From the NCBI GenBank assembly GCA_964617625.1, contig CAZTZL010000028.1, positions 1 through 39,743 of the forward strand: a stretch of 39,743 nucleotides of DNA, given 5' to 3'. The stretch's first letter is position 1. Every line of letters begins with the position of its first letter. Shown piece by piece: positions 14,963 to 25,700 of the stretch. The translations under genes and the position numbers were made by a program. The notes below the pieces were generated by a model. The model did not search any database. It was not told where the DNA came from and saw only the letters and a list, made by a program, of their open reading frames with translations. Origin of the DNA: CAZTZL01 sp964617625. Lineage in GTDB: Bacteria; Zhuqueibacterota; QNDG01; DSAB01.

Positions 14963-16777
14963 TTATTCTTTCATCTTCACTTCCGTAGAGAGATGCCGGA
15001 ACCACGAAAAATAGAGTCCGACCGACAGAATAATGAATACGATTAAAAGCCGCCCGAACCAGTCCCACCGCTGCATGACAACCATCATGAATGTAAGAAA
15101 CATCACGACCTGCCACGGTACCGCCATAAAAATCGAAATGAGGTCCCTGCGGTTCTCCCGGTTCACTTTTTCCATGATGCGAGAGGAAATTGCCTTGCGT
15201 ACCGGGTTCCAAAAGCCAAAAGGACGGGTTGTCTCATAAAATTCGCTTAAAACGGATGCACTTGTGGGTTTGGTCGCATAGGTCGCTGCAAGCATGGTCA
15301 CAAAAGAGACCGAGCTGGCAAAACTGAAAGCTATGTATTCCGGCACATGGGGAAACACAAGCCGCTGAACGACAGCAGCCGTCATCCCCGCAGCCGTACC
15401 AATGGCAAATCCCCACCCGTTCAACCGCCACCAGTACCAGCGCACCAGAGTCGGAATGATCATTCCCGCTCCGATGCTCATTGTGATCCAGCCCCAGATC
15501 TCATTGATGTTTCGAATTGTGAGACTGAACAGCAAACCTAAAACCACAATGATGATTGATGACCAACGGCTATGCCTCATGAGCTGTTTTTCACTCGCTC
15601 GTGGATTGATATAGGCCTGATAGATATCTTTCACCCAGTAGGATGCTCCGGCATTTACTGTTGAATCGAACGTGGACATAGCGGCAGCCATGAGGCCGGC
15701 CACGATGAGCCCCTTCATCCCAACAGGTACCAGTTGATTCACTACCACGGGCAGCACCTTTTCCGGATCAGAAATCACGCCGTGACTGGCACCGTATGAA
15801 ACTCCCATAATTGCAATAGCCGCAATGAAGGGCCACCTGAAAGCCAAAAGAAACGTCCAGAAAAGGGAGAGCAGGCCGGATTCGCGGTCGCTCTTGGAAG
15901 CGAAGTAACGCTGAATCATATATCCCGATGTCCCTCCACTTCCCTCAATAGTTACCTTGATGAGATAAAACAGGATGGCAATGCCGAAAAGATTGTAGAC
16001 AGAGTAGAGAGATCCTTCTGGAAAATGAAGTTTCCACGAAGGAAGAACATAGGTCCATGCCTGTTTTGTCGTTTCTATGGCCTGAAAGGTTCCGTCCCGC
16101 ATCGGTACGGATATCGAAAAAACATCCGGTATAGGAAATTTGGTAATTGCCATTATACAGATATATAAAATGGTCCCGAAGATCAGCGTTCCCTGAATAA
16201 CATCGGTCCAGACCACACCGTACAATCCGCTGGCCACTGTATAAAGCATGGCTAATGTAATCATAATCGTAGCAGCCACAAATTCGGCGGAAAATCCAAA
16301 CAGTGGCGGTACACCTAAAAATTCAGCGATAAATTTACCGGAACCGATGGCAAAGTAGGTGATCATGGCAATGGTCACAACAATGATAGATACAGCAGCC
16401 ATCAGGCGGGCCACATCGCCGTCGCGTTCCTTTCCAAAACGGAACCGCATCCATTCGGCCATGGTCATTACCTGCGCGCGACGATTCCACTTGCCCATAA
16501 AAATCATGAGAAACGCCATGATCAATGTGACTCCGCCGCGAATCTCTATAAAAAGGCCGGCGGCACCCAGTGCGAATATCCAGGCGGTATTGATCATGGT
16601 ACCGCTGACATCCATATTGGAAGCCATTCCAGACGCTCCCAGAGCCCACCATGGAAGACCCCTGTTTCCCAGAAAATAGGAATCGATCCCGGCCGAAGCC
16701 CGCTTCTGAAGCAGTAATCCCACAATCACAATCGTTGCGAGATATACAAAAACAATTGTATAATCCAGTACAGTCAT
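14963..16777 (-). CDS. Sodium:solute symporter (SSS family), probably sugar
   Basis: A 604-residue inner-membrane protein with about 13-15 hydrophobic helices, typical of the SSF/SGLT fold. The first helix (DYTIVFVYLATIVIVGLLL) and the Na+-site region (SNMDVSGTMINTAWIFALGAAG) are recognisable, as are GLYGVVWTDVIQGTLIF and AGLMAAAMSTFDSTVNAG. The ATG at 16777 has AAGGAG 5 nt upstream; the frame opens at a GTG two codons earlier. It is the last gene of the minus-strand glycan operon, 28 nt behind the GH13 amylase, so it most likely imports glucose, maltose or short alpha-glucans released in the periplasm. The substrate is inferred from context only. Confidence 0.88.
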   Translation of the reverse strand: MTVLDYTIVFVYLATIVIVGLLLQKRASAGIDSYFLGNRGLPWWALGASGMASNMDVSGTMINTAWIFALGAAGLFIEIRGGVTLIMAFLMIFMGKWNRRAQVMTMAEWMRFRFGKERDGDVARLMAAVSIIVVTIAMITYFAIGSGKFIAEFLGVPPLFGFSAEFVAATIMITLAMLYTVASGLYGVVWTDVIQGTLIFGTILYICIMAITKFPIPDVFSISVPMRDGTFQAIETTKQAWTYVLPSWKLHFPEGSLYSVYNLFGIAILFYLIKVTIEGSGGTSGYMIQRYFASKSDRESGLLSLFWTFLLAFRWPFIAAIAIMGVSYGASHGVISDPEKVLPVVVNQLVPVGMKGLIVAGLMAAAMSTFDSTVNAGASYWVKDIYQAYINPRASEKQLMRHSRWSSIIIVVLGLLFSLTIRNINEIWGWITMSIGAGMIIPTLVRWYWWRLNGWGFAIGTAAGMTAAVVQRLVFPHVPEYIAFSFASSVSFVTMLAATYATKPTSASVLSEFYETTRPFGFWNPVRKAISSRIMEKVNRENRRDLISIFMAVPWQVVMFLTFMMVVMQRWDWFGRLLIVFIILSVGLYFSWFRHLSTEVKMKE

Positions 16778-16805
16778 CTTCACTCCTTATTTAAACAGTG
16801 AATGT

Positions 16806-19800
16806 TTATTTTAGAACAACCATCTTCCGGTTTCGCACAATACCGTTGGATTTAAATTGATAAAAATACAGGCCGGTTGAAACAGACCGGCCCAGGTTAT
16901 CTTGACCGTCCCACACAATCCGGTGTTTACCGGCATTTTGGATTTGATGGACAAGCGTACGGACTTCTTCTCCCAGAACATTATACACTTTCACTTCCAC
17001 GTCCTGACACCCGGAGCCGCCCACGCAGTACGAAATGACCGTTGTTGCATTGAATGGATTCGGATAGTTCTGGAAAAGTTCGTACGAAAACGGGGACTTG
17101 CGGTCACCTTGGTACTGAATCCCGGTGGGAAGATGAATCACCGAATCCGCCAGGATCATTACAGCAGAAGCCCACTCCTGCAGGATCATTGTAAAACCGG
17201 AAATATCGGTTCGGCTTGTTTCGAATACGGTATCGTTCAGCACATCGTTCAAATAATATGTTTTCCCGGACAACAAGGAATCTGTATTCAATATAAGCGA
17301 AGCCGGATCGATAGTCAATTGCACTTCAACCGGACTGCTTGAAAAATTGAGAACAACAATACCGTTTTGATCAAAATAAGGTCTTAAAAAAGAATAGACC
17401 CGGGACTGATCTGTTACAATCCGTTTGATTTCGGAAGACCGGAATGTCCGAAACGTATTCCGTATCCTGCAAAGCCTTTGATACAATTGCAAAAATTCAG
17501 TGCCCAGTGTCCGACTCCATTCGATCTCCCCTCTCCGGCTTGTCTCCCCCACTTCCTGACCCGCATAAATCATGGGAATCCCGGGGATAGTCAACAGAAA
17601 AACCGCGCCTGCTTTGGCCCTTTCTTTTGCAAAGAGTGAGGTGATCCGGTCTTCATCGTGGTTTTCAAGAAACCTGAAATAGCGGGCATTTGATCCCGTA
17701 TAATAATTATATTCGAGGGTTGGACTGTAATTGCGGACACGGCTGTCGAGTTCGCTGATGCTTCCGCCGTTCAGAACCGATTTGATTTGTCCGTATAAAT
17801 TCCAGTCGTACGCCGCATCCGATGCACCGTCATGATCTGCATAATTGTTTTCGCTTCCCGTCCCCGTGCCGTCCGTCTCACCGACGATGAGAATATCCGG
17901 TTTGATCCGTTTGATTTCTTCCCGGAATGGATGCCACCATACGGCTTTCCCGTACCTATTTTGCGGCCCCCAGTATACATCCATCCGGTAGCCGTCGATT
18001 CCTTTTTCAAGAATCCACCATTTGTACATCTGCATCATACAATCAATTGTTTCGATACTGCTGTAATTCAAATTGGCCAGCGTCCAGTTGCTGTAATACG
18101 CATACCAGTTATAATTTCCGATCCGTTTTACAGACTGACCCAGACCCCGGTTGTCGCCAAGAATACGCGTCTCAATCATGGGACGGTTATTTGAATAATC
18201 CTGATAAAGCTTGACATCCTGAAGCCACTGATGATTTTCAGAGACATGGTTGGGCGTGGAATCGAGAATGACACGGAGACCGAGTTTGTGCGCTTCATCG
18301 AGAAAATCCTCAAAGTCGGCCATCGTGCCGAACTGGGGATGAACCTGATAAAAGTCAGTAACATTATATCCTGCATTAAATTCGTTTATTGTTTCATTGT
18401 TCGGATAGATCGGCATCAGCCAGATGATGCTGGCTCCAAGAGATTGTATCTCAGGGAGTCTCTCTTTTGCTGACTGAAATGTGCCTTCGGTCGTAAATGC
18501 TGGAAGGTAAATTTCGTAAACAATGCCGTCCCTAACCCATTCGGGATTGCTGTTGATAGCAGGAATCGTAACAGTTCCGCCCGTATCCACACAAAACACG
18601 CTTCGGGTAATTCCCCGGTTGCTGTCCGGATCGAATACTTCAAGATCGAAGTAATATTCGCCAGCCAAACTCGGAACTGACAACTGGATCTCCGGCATCT
18701 CCGAATCGATGAACAGCTTTTCTGGATTGACCGTATCATCCGATACCCAGTGTGCTGTTACTGCATCACCATCCGGATCATTTGCAGAAAAGGCAAGAAC
18801 GACTTCACTGTTGTTTTGTGTGATTTGAATTTCAGGTTTTGGGGTGTGATCGATGAAATAGGTAATCGCAATCGTATCGGAGACTTCTCTCTGATCAAAC
18901 ATATCCGTTACGGAAGCATAAAACCGGTTTTCTCCTTCAGTTAGATTCACCAATTCCGAAAACAGACCGTCCGTCACTGCCACAGTTGTGGAATCATTGT
19001 TGTGATGTATGACTGCTTCATGAATCGTTGTATCCTCCACGGCTCCCTGAATTATTTTGGTTGATCTCAGAAAGCGGTCATTGGATTGTGTGAACCATTG
19101 AATGAATCCGGCCTGAACAATGAAAGTTGTGCTGTCACTGTTTTCGGTGCTATTTGAATTCCGCACGATAAGTTTGAGTTTGTGTGTTCCGTTGCTGACC
19201 GGATCGGGCAATGTAAAGTTAAACGTGTGATTTTCTGAATCATACCCCGAACCAATATTTTGATAAACCGTTTCATCAATAATAATTTGAATGCTTCCCG
19301 TATCAATTGCTGTACCGACCGAAGGAAAAAGAGAAGCTGATATTTCAGGAAACCGGGTTTGCTCCAGACCGGAAACCGAATTGGGCATCAGATAATGGAT
19401 CGTGGGATCATTGATAAAAAGTATCGAATTGTTGTTATCCAATGGATTTTGCCTGGGATTGAGCGGATCCGGAAGCCACCCGTTCGAGTTTCCATTTTCA
19501 TTGAACTTGTATTGATAAGCGCCGGGAATACTTTTCCCTGGGTCCGGCAGAGGAACGGGCCCGCCCCTTCTGAGACGAACCGTTTTCTCCCACCGATTAT
19601 GAATCGGATCGTAAGTCATCGCCGATAAACTTGATCCGATAACCCAGCCGTTGAATTCTCCCGGTAAATAGACAGTCGAGGGATTCCCCGAAGGCCGATA
19701 GACAAACGTAACATCGACACTGTCGACCTGTCCGAAACATGCGCGGGAGAAAATTGTCAGGGCAGTTATGATGGTCAGAAAGAAAGTGGAACCAAAAGCA

Positions 19801-19829
19801 TGGATCATTTTACAGTTTAATCGCAACAT
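16806..19829 (-). CDS. Secreted multidomain GH13 alpha-amylase-type glycosidase with T9SS sorting tail
   Basis: A 1007-residue exported enzyme. After a signal peptide (about 8-33) comes a CBM48-like module (36-140, VYLPGEFNGW, AYQYKFNENG), then Ig-like modules (150-420). The GH13 barrel is at about 430-800: region I DSTPNH (Asp523), region II GYRMDV with the nucleophile Asp617, region III VGET with the acid/base Glu651, and region IV LENHDE with Asp725. A beta-sandwich C-domain follows. Residues 915-1007 are the T9SS sorting/FlgD-like module (NYPNPFNATT, VYNVLGEEV, GLYFYQF). It should act at the cell surface on starch-like glucans; the exact specificity (amylase or pullulanase-like) is open. 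No clear ribosome site marks the start, and an ATG at 19808 is equally possible. Confidence 0.93.
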   Translation of the reverse strand: MLRLNCKMIHAFGSTFFLTIITALTIFSRACFGQVDSVDVTFVYRPSGNPSTVYLPGEFNGWVIGSSLSAMTYDPIHNRWEKTVRLRRGGPVPLPDPGKSIPGAYQYKFNENGNSNGWLPDPLNPRQNPLDNNNSILFINDPTIHYLMPNSVSGLEQTRFPEISASLFPSVGTAIDTGSIQIIIDETVYQNIGSGYDSENHTFNFTLPDPVSNGTHKLKLIVRNSNSTENSDSTTFIVQAGFIQWFTQSNDRFLRSTKIIQGAVEDTTIHEAVIHHNNDSTTVAVTDGLFSELVNLTEGENRFYASVTDMFDQREVSDTIAITYFIDHTPKPEIQITQNNSEVVLAFSANDPDGDAVTAHWVSDDTVNPEKLFIDSEMPEIQLSVPSLAGEYYFDLEVFDPDSNRGITRSVFCVDTGGTVTIPAINSNPEWVRDGIVYEIYLPAFTTEGTFQSAKERLPEIQSLGASIIWLMPIYPNNETINEFNAGYNVTDFYQVHPQFGTMADFEDFLDEAHKLGLRVILDSTPNHVSENHQWLQDVKLYQDYSNNRPMIETRILGDNRGLGQSVKRIGNYNWYAYYSNWTLANLNYSSIETIDCMMQMYKWWILEKGIDGYRMDVYWGPQNRYGKAVWWHPFREEIKRIKPDILIVGETDGTGTGSENNYADHDGASDAAYDWNLYGQIKSVLNGGSISELDSRVRNYSPTLEYNYYTGSNARYFRFLENHDEDRITSLFAKERAKAGAVFLLTIPGIPMIYAGQEVGETSRRGEIEWSRTLGTEFLQLYQRLCRIRNTFRTFRSSEIKRIVTDQSRVYSFLRPYFDQNGIVVLNFSSSPVEVQLTIDPASLILNTDSLLSGKTYYLNDVLNDTVFETSRTDISGFTMILQEWASAVMILADSVIHLPTGIQYQGDRKSPFSYELFQNYPNPFNATTVISYCVGGSGCQDVEVKVYNVLGEEVRTLVHQIQNAGKHRIVWDGQDNLGRSVSTGLYFYQFKSNGIVRNRKMVVLK

Positions 19830-19859
19830 ACAATGGCATCCATTTTTTCAAAGAATAAT

Positions 19860-19897
19860 AAGTAAGGGAGAAAGCAGAGGTACTTTCTCCCTTACTT
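19860..19897. repeat. Perfect 15-bp inverted repeat inside the glycan operon
   Basis: AAGTAAGGGAGAAAG (19860-19874) pairs with CTTTCTCCCTTACTT (19883-19897) around an 8-nt loop, in the 103-nt gap between the CBM25-like gene and the amylase gene. Flanking TTTTTCA/TGAAAAA can extend it. No proper U-tract follows on the transcribed strand. It may be a partial terminator or an mRNA-stabilising hairpin setting different levels of the two products. Confidence 0.75.
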
Positions 19898-19932
19898 TGA
19901 AAAATCAAATATCGCATCAATCCAAAATCGGA

Positions 19933-21573
19933 CTATTTGAGCAGCATCATCTTGTACGTCTTTACAAAATCATCGGCTTCGATTCTGTAAAAATAGAGTC
20001 CAGAGCCGACCAAACGGCCAAGGTTGTCTCTGCCGTCCCACATCACTTCATATTGACCGGCCGGCTGTTTTTTATCCACAAGACCAATCACTTTTTCGCC
20101 CAGGACATTATAGACGCTGAGATTGACTTTGACCGGTTTGAGAAGTCGGTACTGAATCTTTGTCGTGGGATTAAAGGGATTCGGATAATTCTGTTCCAGA
20201 GTAAATCTGGCCGGCAAATAGCGATCACTCGCTTCGACATCCGTTTTCTGTCGATTATCGTAATCCCATTCCGAGTAGAATACCGGATCAATGCTTCCAA
20301 ACTGGGCCGCAAGGGTAGACGCGGGTTGAGAATCATCGATGTTTTCCACATGGTTGTTGCCGTATCCACCTTCATTGTCTCCGCCGCCAATGCCAAATTT
20401 AAACTCCTGTCCAACCACGTCCAAACTGTCATGATAAAAATTGAATACGATAGAATAAATAGTGTCTCCGGCAACCACATCGCCGTGTGTACCATCATCG
20501 TACATCCGCTTGTTATCAAGGTCCATAAGATGGGGACCCCAGTCAGGACCTAAGGAATTACTCCACGAACCGGTAATCGGGCCGTTTACTGCGACACCCA
20601 AAGCCAGCACACTGTCAGGATCAGTGACATCTAAATCTCCCTGAATATCTTCAAGCGGATCTCCTCCCATTAAAAGATGATAAACGGCCGGCCTAAGATC
20701 GCACGTCAATGTTACGGCAACATCCTGAGCGACCACGGACAGATTCCTGAAAAACGGAGGCCGGCGGGTGGAAAATGAATTGTTCACCGTATCCTGAATG
20801 ACAATTGTTTTTCCAGTAACCGGAATTTGTCGGTATTGCGCTTCTCCCTGAGTCTCTCCGGGATAGGCAAAATTGTAGAAAACCTCCCAATTGGCTTGCC
20901 TGTTTTTATATGCAAAGTATCCATAATCGATTGTATCGCCGATCGTAGTAACCACATCAGCCGTGCCGCTGTAATAATTGGAAATAGCCTGGCGTTGAAG
21001 TTTAACCGTATCGACTTGGGCTCCCGTGCCAAAAAATCCAAACCGTGCTTCAACCGTATCTCCGGGCGTAAATCCACGATTCTGAATTGCATTTCCCAGA
21101 TTGACTAAAATTTGGACCGTTACCGTGTCTGTATGTTCCACAGGTTCCGGGCCACCACCTAAATAAATATCCCAATTTGCACCAAAGTTGTTATCCCAGC
21201 CCGATCCTCCGCTCGTAAAAACAAAATTGACGGTTCGAAATGTATCCAGAGTGGCAATTTTGATCTCCCAGTGATCATTCGCAATTTTTGTCAAACGGGA
21301 CTGAATCGCCCTGCCATCGGCCCAGGGAATACTGCCGGGCGGCCACACTTCAGGCGGAGGTTGTATCCATTTACCATGGCTCGTTTCGTTAATACCCCAA
21401 TGTAGCTTGATCGAATCTGCGGTTTCCTTCAGTGTCCCTATCGTCGGATCATACACAATGGTAATGGAATCCCCCGGCAATGGTTCTGCGGGTTCCCACG
21501 TGGCGGCACCATCCGCATAAACCATCCCGGCGCACAGCACTATTACAAACAACAATATCCATTTCATTCTCAT
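19933..21573 (-). CDS. Secreted starch-binding-like (CBM25-like) protein with T9SS sorting tail
   Basis: A 546-residue exported protein with no catalytic domain recognised. The signal peptide is residues 1-20 (ending VYA). Residues 26-138 resemble CBM25-type starch-binding modules: GDSITIVYDP, LHWGIN, and the diagnostic FVFTSGGSGWDNN followed by NWDIYL. The middle (150-440) has beta-rich modules with repeated TVTVQILVNLG- and GDTIYSIVF-type strands. The last 93 residues form the T9SS sorting module (LEQNYPNPFNPTTK, VYNVLGEKV, GLYFYRI). The start at 21573 has AAAGGAGG 6 nt upstream, one of the strongest ribosome sites in the operon, suggesting high expression. It probably holds starch at the surface for the amylase encoded next, a role filled by SusE/F in Bacteroides. 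The CBM assignment is by motif only. Confidence 0.78.
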   Translation of the reverse strand: MRMKWILLFVIVLCAGMVYADGAATWEPAEPLPGDSITIVYDPTIGTLKETADSIKLHWGINETSHGKWIQPPPEVWPPGSIPWADGRAIQSRLTKIANDHWEIKIATLDTFRTVNFVFTSGGSGWDNNFGANWDIYLGGGPEPVEHTDTVTVQILVNLGNAIQNRGFTPGDTVEARFGFFGTGAQVDTVKLQRQAISNYYSGTADVVTTIGDTIDYGYFAYKNRQANWEVFYNFAYPGETQGEAQYRQIPVTGKTIVIQDTVNNSFSTRRPPFFRNLSVVAQDVAVTLTCDLRPAVYHLLMGGDPLEDIQGDLDVTDPDSVLALGVAVNGPITGSWSNSLGPDWGPHLMDLDNKRMYDDGTHGDVVAGDTIYSIVFNFYHDSLDVVGQEFKFGIGGGDNEGGYGNNHVENIDDSQPASTLAAQFGSIDPVFYSEWDYDNRQKTDVEASDRYLPARFTLEQNYPNPFNPTTKIQYRLLKPVKVNLSVYNVLGEKVIGLVDKKQPAGQYEVMWDGRDNLGRLVGSGLYFYRIEADDFVKTYKMMLLK

Positions 21574-21648
21574 AACAATCCTCCTTTAATTTTTATAATC
21601 AACGATTCTATTTTGATTAGACTATAACAGTAAAAAAAATTTTTAAAT

Positions 21649-21663
21649 GGAATCACCTCCTTC
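21649..21663 (-). promoter_or_regulatory. Orphan near-perfect Shine-Dalgarno sequence
   Basis: The reverse strand reads GAAGGAGGTGATTCC, complementary to the 16S rRNA tail, just after the PorV-like gene's stop. It lies about 75 nt before the next gene's own ribosome site. No ORF of useful length starts behind it. Confidence 0.45.
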
Positions 21664-21673
21664 AATCATGTAA

Positions 21674-22705
21674 TTAAAATTGAATGCCTATGGCCATCAT
21701 CTGAATATCCTGAAACAATCCGAAATCAGCATAGGTGTAATCAAAAACCCACGTGATCGCATTTCCCATGGATAGATTCACACCGCAACCCAGTGTCAAA
21801 CCCTCTTCGCTCCGCTCCCTGAAAAGGGATTTGTATCCTCCCCGCAGAAACACCCTGTTTCCCAAAGCAATCTCACCACCTGCATTGATGATTTCTGTAT
21901 TATCGCTGGGCCTGAGTGCATCAATGGCAATTGTTATTCGATTCGTTCCCAAATGCATCAAATCCATAGCCACTCCGACGCGGAAAAAGAGAGGCAGCGG
22001 CCAGTTTTCTGTTTTCAATTTTGAAACAATGGTCTCATTATTCCCAAGAACTTTTGGATCAAGGTCAATCCGCTTTAAAAGGTCTTTTCCATCCATATGC
22101 ATGTCTGTCCCAAAATTGGAAATGCTCATCCCCAATTTCATATTATTGAAATCCGTAACAAACAGCAAACCCACGTCCATCGCAAAAGCAGAAGCGCTCT
22201 CATTCCAGAGCCGCTGTTGAACATACTTGACACTGCCTCCGATGGAGAACCGGTCTGTCAGATTTCGAGCATAGGATAATCCGGCCGCAAAATCCAATGC
22301 GGTCCATTTCTCACCTGTTCCCTCGGGTTCATCTACCGTAGTGACATCTTCCTCACCATAATCCAGATGCGTTATATGTATCCCGATGGCATTGGAAGGG
22401 TCCAGTTTGAATACAAAACCGATCCAATTGAGGCTGGTGTTCACGAGCCAGCCGGTATGACAGGCAAGAAACTGGGAATTTTCCATCTGTGCAATACTGC
22501 CGGGATTGTAATACAACGCAGTCGCATCGTTGCACATGGCTGTAAAAGCGCCTCCCATTGCCGTGGCACGAGGTCCAACGCTGATGCCTAAGAACGGAAC
22601 TGCAGTGGTGCCCACTTTGGACTGGCTTAGACAGACTTTCGACTGACCCATCGACAATATAATCAGCAAACCGATGAAAACGGAAGTTCTTTTAATGATG
22701 ACCAT
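21674..22705 (-). CDS. PorV/PorQ-family outer-membrane barrel protein
   Basis: A 343-residue exported protein of the PorV/PorQ (UPF0164) barrel family. The signal peptide is about residues 1-28. The family hallmark follows directly: SVGPRATAMGGAFTAMCNDATALYYNPGSIA. The rest is amphipathic beta-strands ending in a C-terminal Phe (MAIGIQF). PorV is the shuttle that releases T9SS cargo and passes it to the sortase, so a dedicated copy beside two T9SS-tailed proteins is meaningful. Related FadL-like barrels can also carry hydrophobic solutes. GGAG lies 7 nt before the ATG. It is between the 1251-residue protein (28-nt gap) and the CBM25-like protein (100-nt gap). It may be a locus-specific shuttle rather than the housekeeping one. 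Confidence 0.85.
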   Translation of the reverse strand: MVIIKRTSVFIGLLIILSMGQSKVCLSQSKVGTTAVPFLGISVGPRATAMGGAFTAMCNDATALYYNPGSIAQMENSQFLACHTGWLVNTSLNWIGFVFKLDPSNAIGIHITHLDYGEEDVTTVDEPEGTGEKWTALDFAAGLSYARNLTDRFSIGGSVKYVQQRLWNESASAFAMDVGLLFVTDFNNMKLGMSISNFGTDMHMDGKDLLKRIDLDPKVLGNNETIVSKLKTENWPLPLFFRVGVAMDLMHLGTNRITIAIDALRPSDNTEIINAGGEIALGNRVFLRGGYKSLFRERSEEGLTLGCGVNLSMGNAITWVFDYTYADFGLFQDIQMMAIGIQF

Positions 22706-22733
22706 GATTGATCTCCAAATATGATAATTGAAC

Positions 22734-25700
22734 TTATTTGATCAGTGCAATCTTTCCTGTTTTGTTGCCCACCGGGGATTCCACAATATAAAAATAGATC
22801 CCGGCGGCCACATCCAGATTTTCCTTGGATTTTAAATTCCATGAAACCGTCCCGTCGAATATCGAATTATCATGCTTCAAGGTAACAACATGTTCACCAC
22901 GCGATGTAAAAATATGAATACTCGATCCAGCGGGAAGATGAATAAAATCAATTTTTCTTTCACCGCGTCCGCTCGATATTGCCGGTGGTAATGGTAATTC
23001 GTGCTTAGTCGCTGCCACATATGGGTTGGGAACAACCTTGATACGATTCAGTTCATTCTTCGCTTTCGAATAACTGACTTTAGGCAACGGAGTCTGAAGC
23101 GCAAAGCTGTCGCCATGCCGGAAAGGCTTTTTCAAACGAATATTCAAAGTATCTCCTGCACCGTAGGAATAAACACTGTCCTGCCTTTGTGTAAAAATAA
23201 TTTCCCATGTAAAGATTTCTTTTCCGTTATCGTCTTTCTCGACAAGTACGATGTCATCGAAGGGAGACAATTTTTTACTTGGCGCTACATCACTGAAAAT
23301 AAAATCCACGTATTTTTGGTCAGTGACGTTATAGATTCGAAAATTGACAGGTACTGCAAAAATAAAGTATTCAGGCATCGCATAGGAAGTATCCACAATT
23401 TCATCAGCAAACTCGAATCGATAATCGCTGGGATGGGCGAGTCCGACAAGCCGTTCGTTTCCAAAATTGGTATCGATGACTCTGAATGTATAATTATAAA
23501 CCTTTTTCGGATTTTTCCATCCGGAACGAAGTGTATCCAAAACAATATTCCAGTTATTATTAAACGCCAATTCAATTCCGTCAAAAATCTCCGTATCCAG
23601 CGTCTCATCTTCCCACGGACTATTTTCTATATAAGGACTCATAAAAACTGGATAATATTGATATGAGATCGTATACGTTTCCCCATATAGGAAATCACCG
23701 GTTGCGGTGCCTCGGATTCGTCCTCCATCCGAATTTAAAACATATTTGGATTCTGGAACAACCGCTCCATTTGCATCTTTAACAACAACAGATTCATCAA
23801 CAATGTGCGTATGGTTCAGACGCACAGTAAAAGTATCTTTTACAACAAACGATTCCGTAATACCGGTGAGGTCCAACACGGAATAGACAGTGGTAACAGG
23901 CACAAAATACTCTGTGGAATCTTCAGCATCATAAATACCATTATTGTTATTATCGACTCCGTCATTGGCTGTATCCCAGAATTCCAACTGGTAAGAATGC
24001 CCCGATAATGCCTGTTCATCTATCACTTTGTAATAGACCTTACCGGTGCCGACAGTATGATCCGAATGAATTTGGACTTTCTCTTGATCCGGACTTTCAT
24101 AGCCTGCTGTTTCAGCATTGGGAATAACAACAGCCGTATTCTGGAAGGTTCGAACTTCACCCGTCGGCAGTAAATCGATGCGCATGTTATTTTCCTGGGG
24201 TAAAATATCCTTTTCACTATCACCGCGGTCATACGCTACCAGTGCATAATAATAACGCCGACCATTCTCCACGTCGGTATCGATATAGCTGTGCTGAAGA
24301 CCGGTGTCATCCCCCAGGTAAAAAGCAGCACCGCCTGTACTGTTGTAAAGTTCCTCTTCGGGATAAAAACAACCGCTGACATTGTCATCAAGATCATACT
24401 GAACAAGAGGCTCATAAAAAATCGGCTTACCGTGTGCATCCGTAATAGAAAAAACCTCATTGAAATTTTGATCGGTTGCCTTGAAAAGCTTATATCCCTC
24501 AAAATCGTATTCCTTAAGTACCGGATCAAACGACTGTTCTGCCTTGCGGTCCCAGTAAAGGGTAACCTGGCCGTTGCCAGGGACGACGGTGAGTGTCGGT
24601 TTGTCCGGAGCCGGCGGAAATCGATAATCACTGTTATAAATCTCCTGTACTGTCTCCCGGTTTTTTAGCAGATCACTGATTTCCATACTGGGACCGCCTC
24701 CATCACCGTAGACCAGTGCCAATGAAAACCGCTCTGTTTTTCCCGCCGGAAGCGGAAAATATCCGGATCCATACGTAAAATCTCCATCCTCGCCTCGTTC
24801 CGGCAGGTTATTGACGATGGATGCCGGCACTTCGAAGTATCCCGGTGACAACCTCCTCCATAGATCCTCATCATCGGCCATGGAAAAAGAATTGGCCGGT
24901 GTAAAATATTCAAACGATGTCAACCCGATCTGGTCGGACTCGTCCACATCGGTAGCGTCAAAATTGGGTTCACCGGGGGTCGGAATACCATCCCCTTCTC
25001 CGGTATCGTTCGTGCCGATTAAATTATCTTCACCAATATCATCAAATTCGGGATTCCAGTCGCCGTCGTTATCGATGCCGTCATCCCTTTTTTCATCAAT
25101 CATCAAATCGTTGACGCCGATATTGTTGATATAATCTTTATAGCGGACCGGACTGAACTTATCGATTAAAATTTTGCCATTACTGTCCTTCCGAATCTGA
25201 TGATAGTGCAGATAGTAATTCTCATCAATAATACCATCAAGATCGTTATCGATTCCGTCATACGCATTGGGATTGATCTCATCGCCAGTCGTGCTGAAAA
25301 TGATATTCCCTTCAACGAGTTCCGTGATTCCGGGTGATATGGCAATCGTGTCTCCCCTTGTGTAATACACCGCATCCTCAGTACCTGCAGTGACGACTGT
25401 TCGTTCATATTTGTTGTTAATTAAAACCAGTTTATCTCCCGCATTGATAATACGGGGTTGAAAATCGTCCTCGCTGAAAAAAGGAGCGGAAGAAGGCGCG
25501 AGTGGATTCGAATTTGCGTCGCCGTCATTATCGATTCCGTCGTATGAATTCCCCGGGCTCTCAAGAAAAGCATATCCGACGACACCCACATCTCCCACCC
25601 ATCTGGGATTGCGGCTGCAATCGTCGTCAAAATCAGCCGTATAGGTCAAATCTTTTTCGACATCAAAAAATGAATAATCGTCATCATATTCGTGGTAATC

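Noticed and set aside
19768..20553. 261-codon plus-strand ORF
   Set aside because: It overlaps two conserved minus-strand genes of the glycan operon and resembles no protein family; it is a shadow frame.
21620..21675. Eight-codon ORF starting with ATG just after the PorV-like gene
   Set aside because: Too short to support, and it contains the Shine-Dalgarno-like sequence itself; no sign of selection can be judged.
23001..23666. 221-codon plus-strand ORF
   Set aside because: It lies fully antisense to the 1251-residue secreted protein and looks like a composition artefact.
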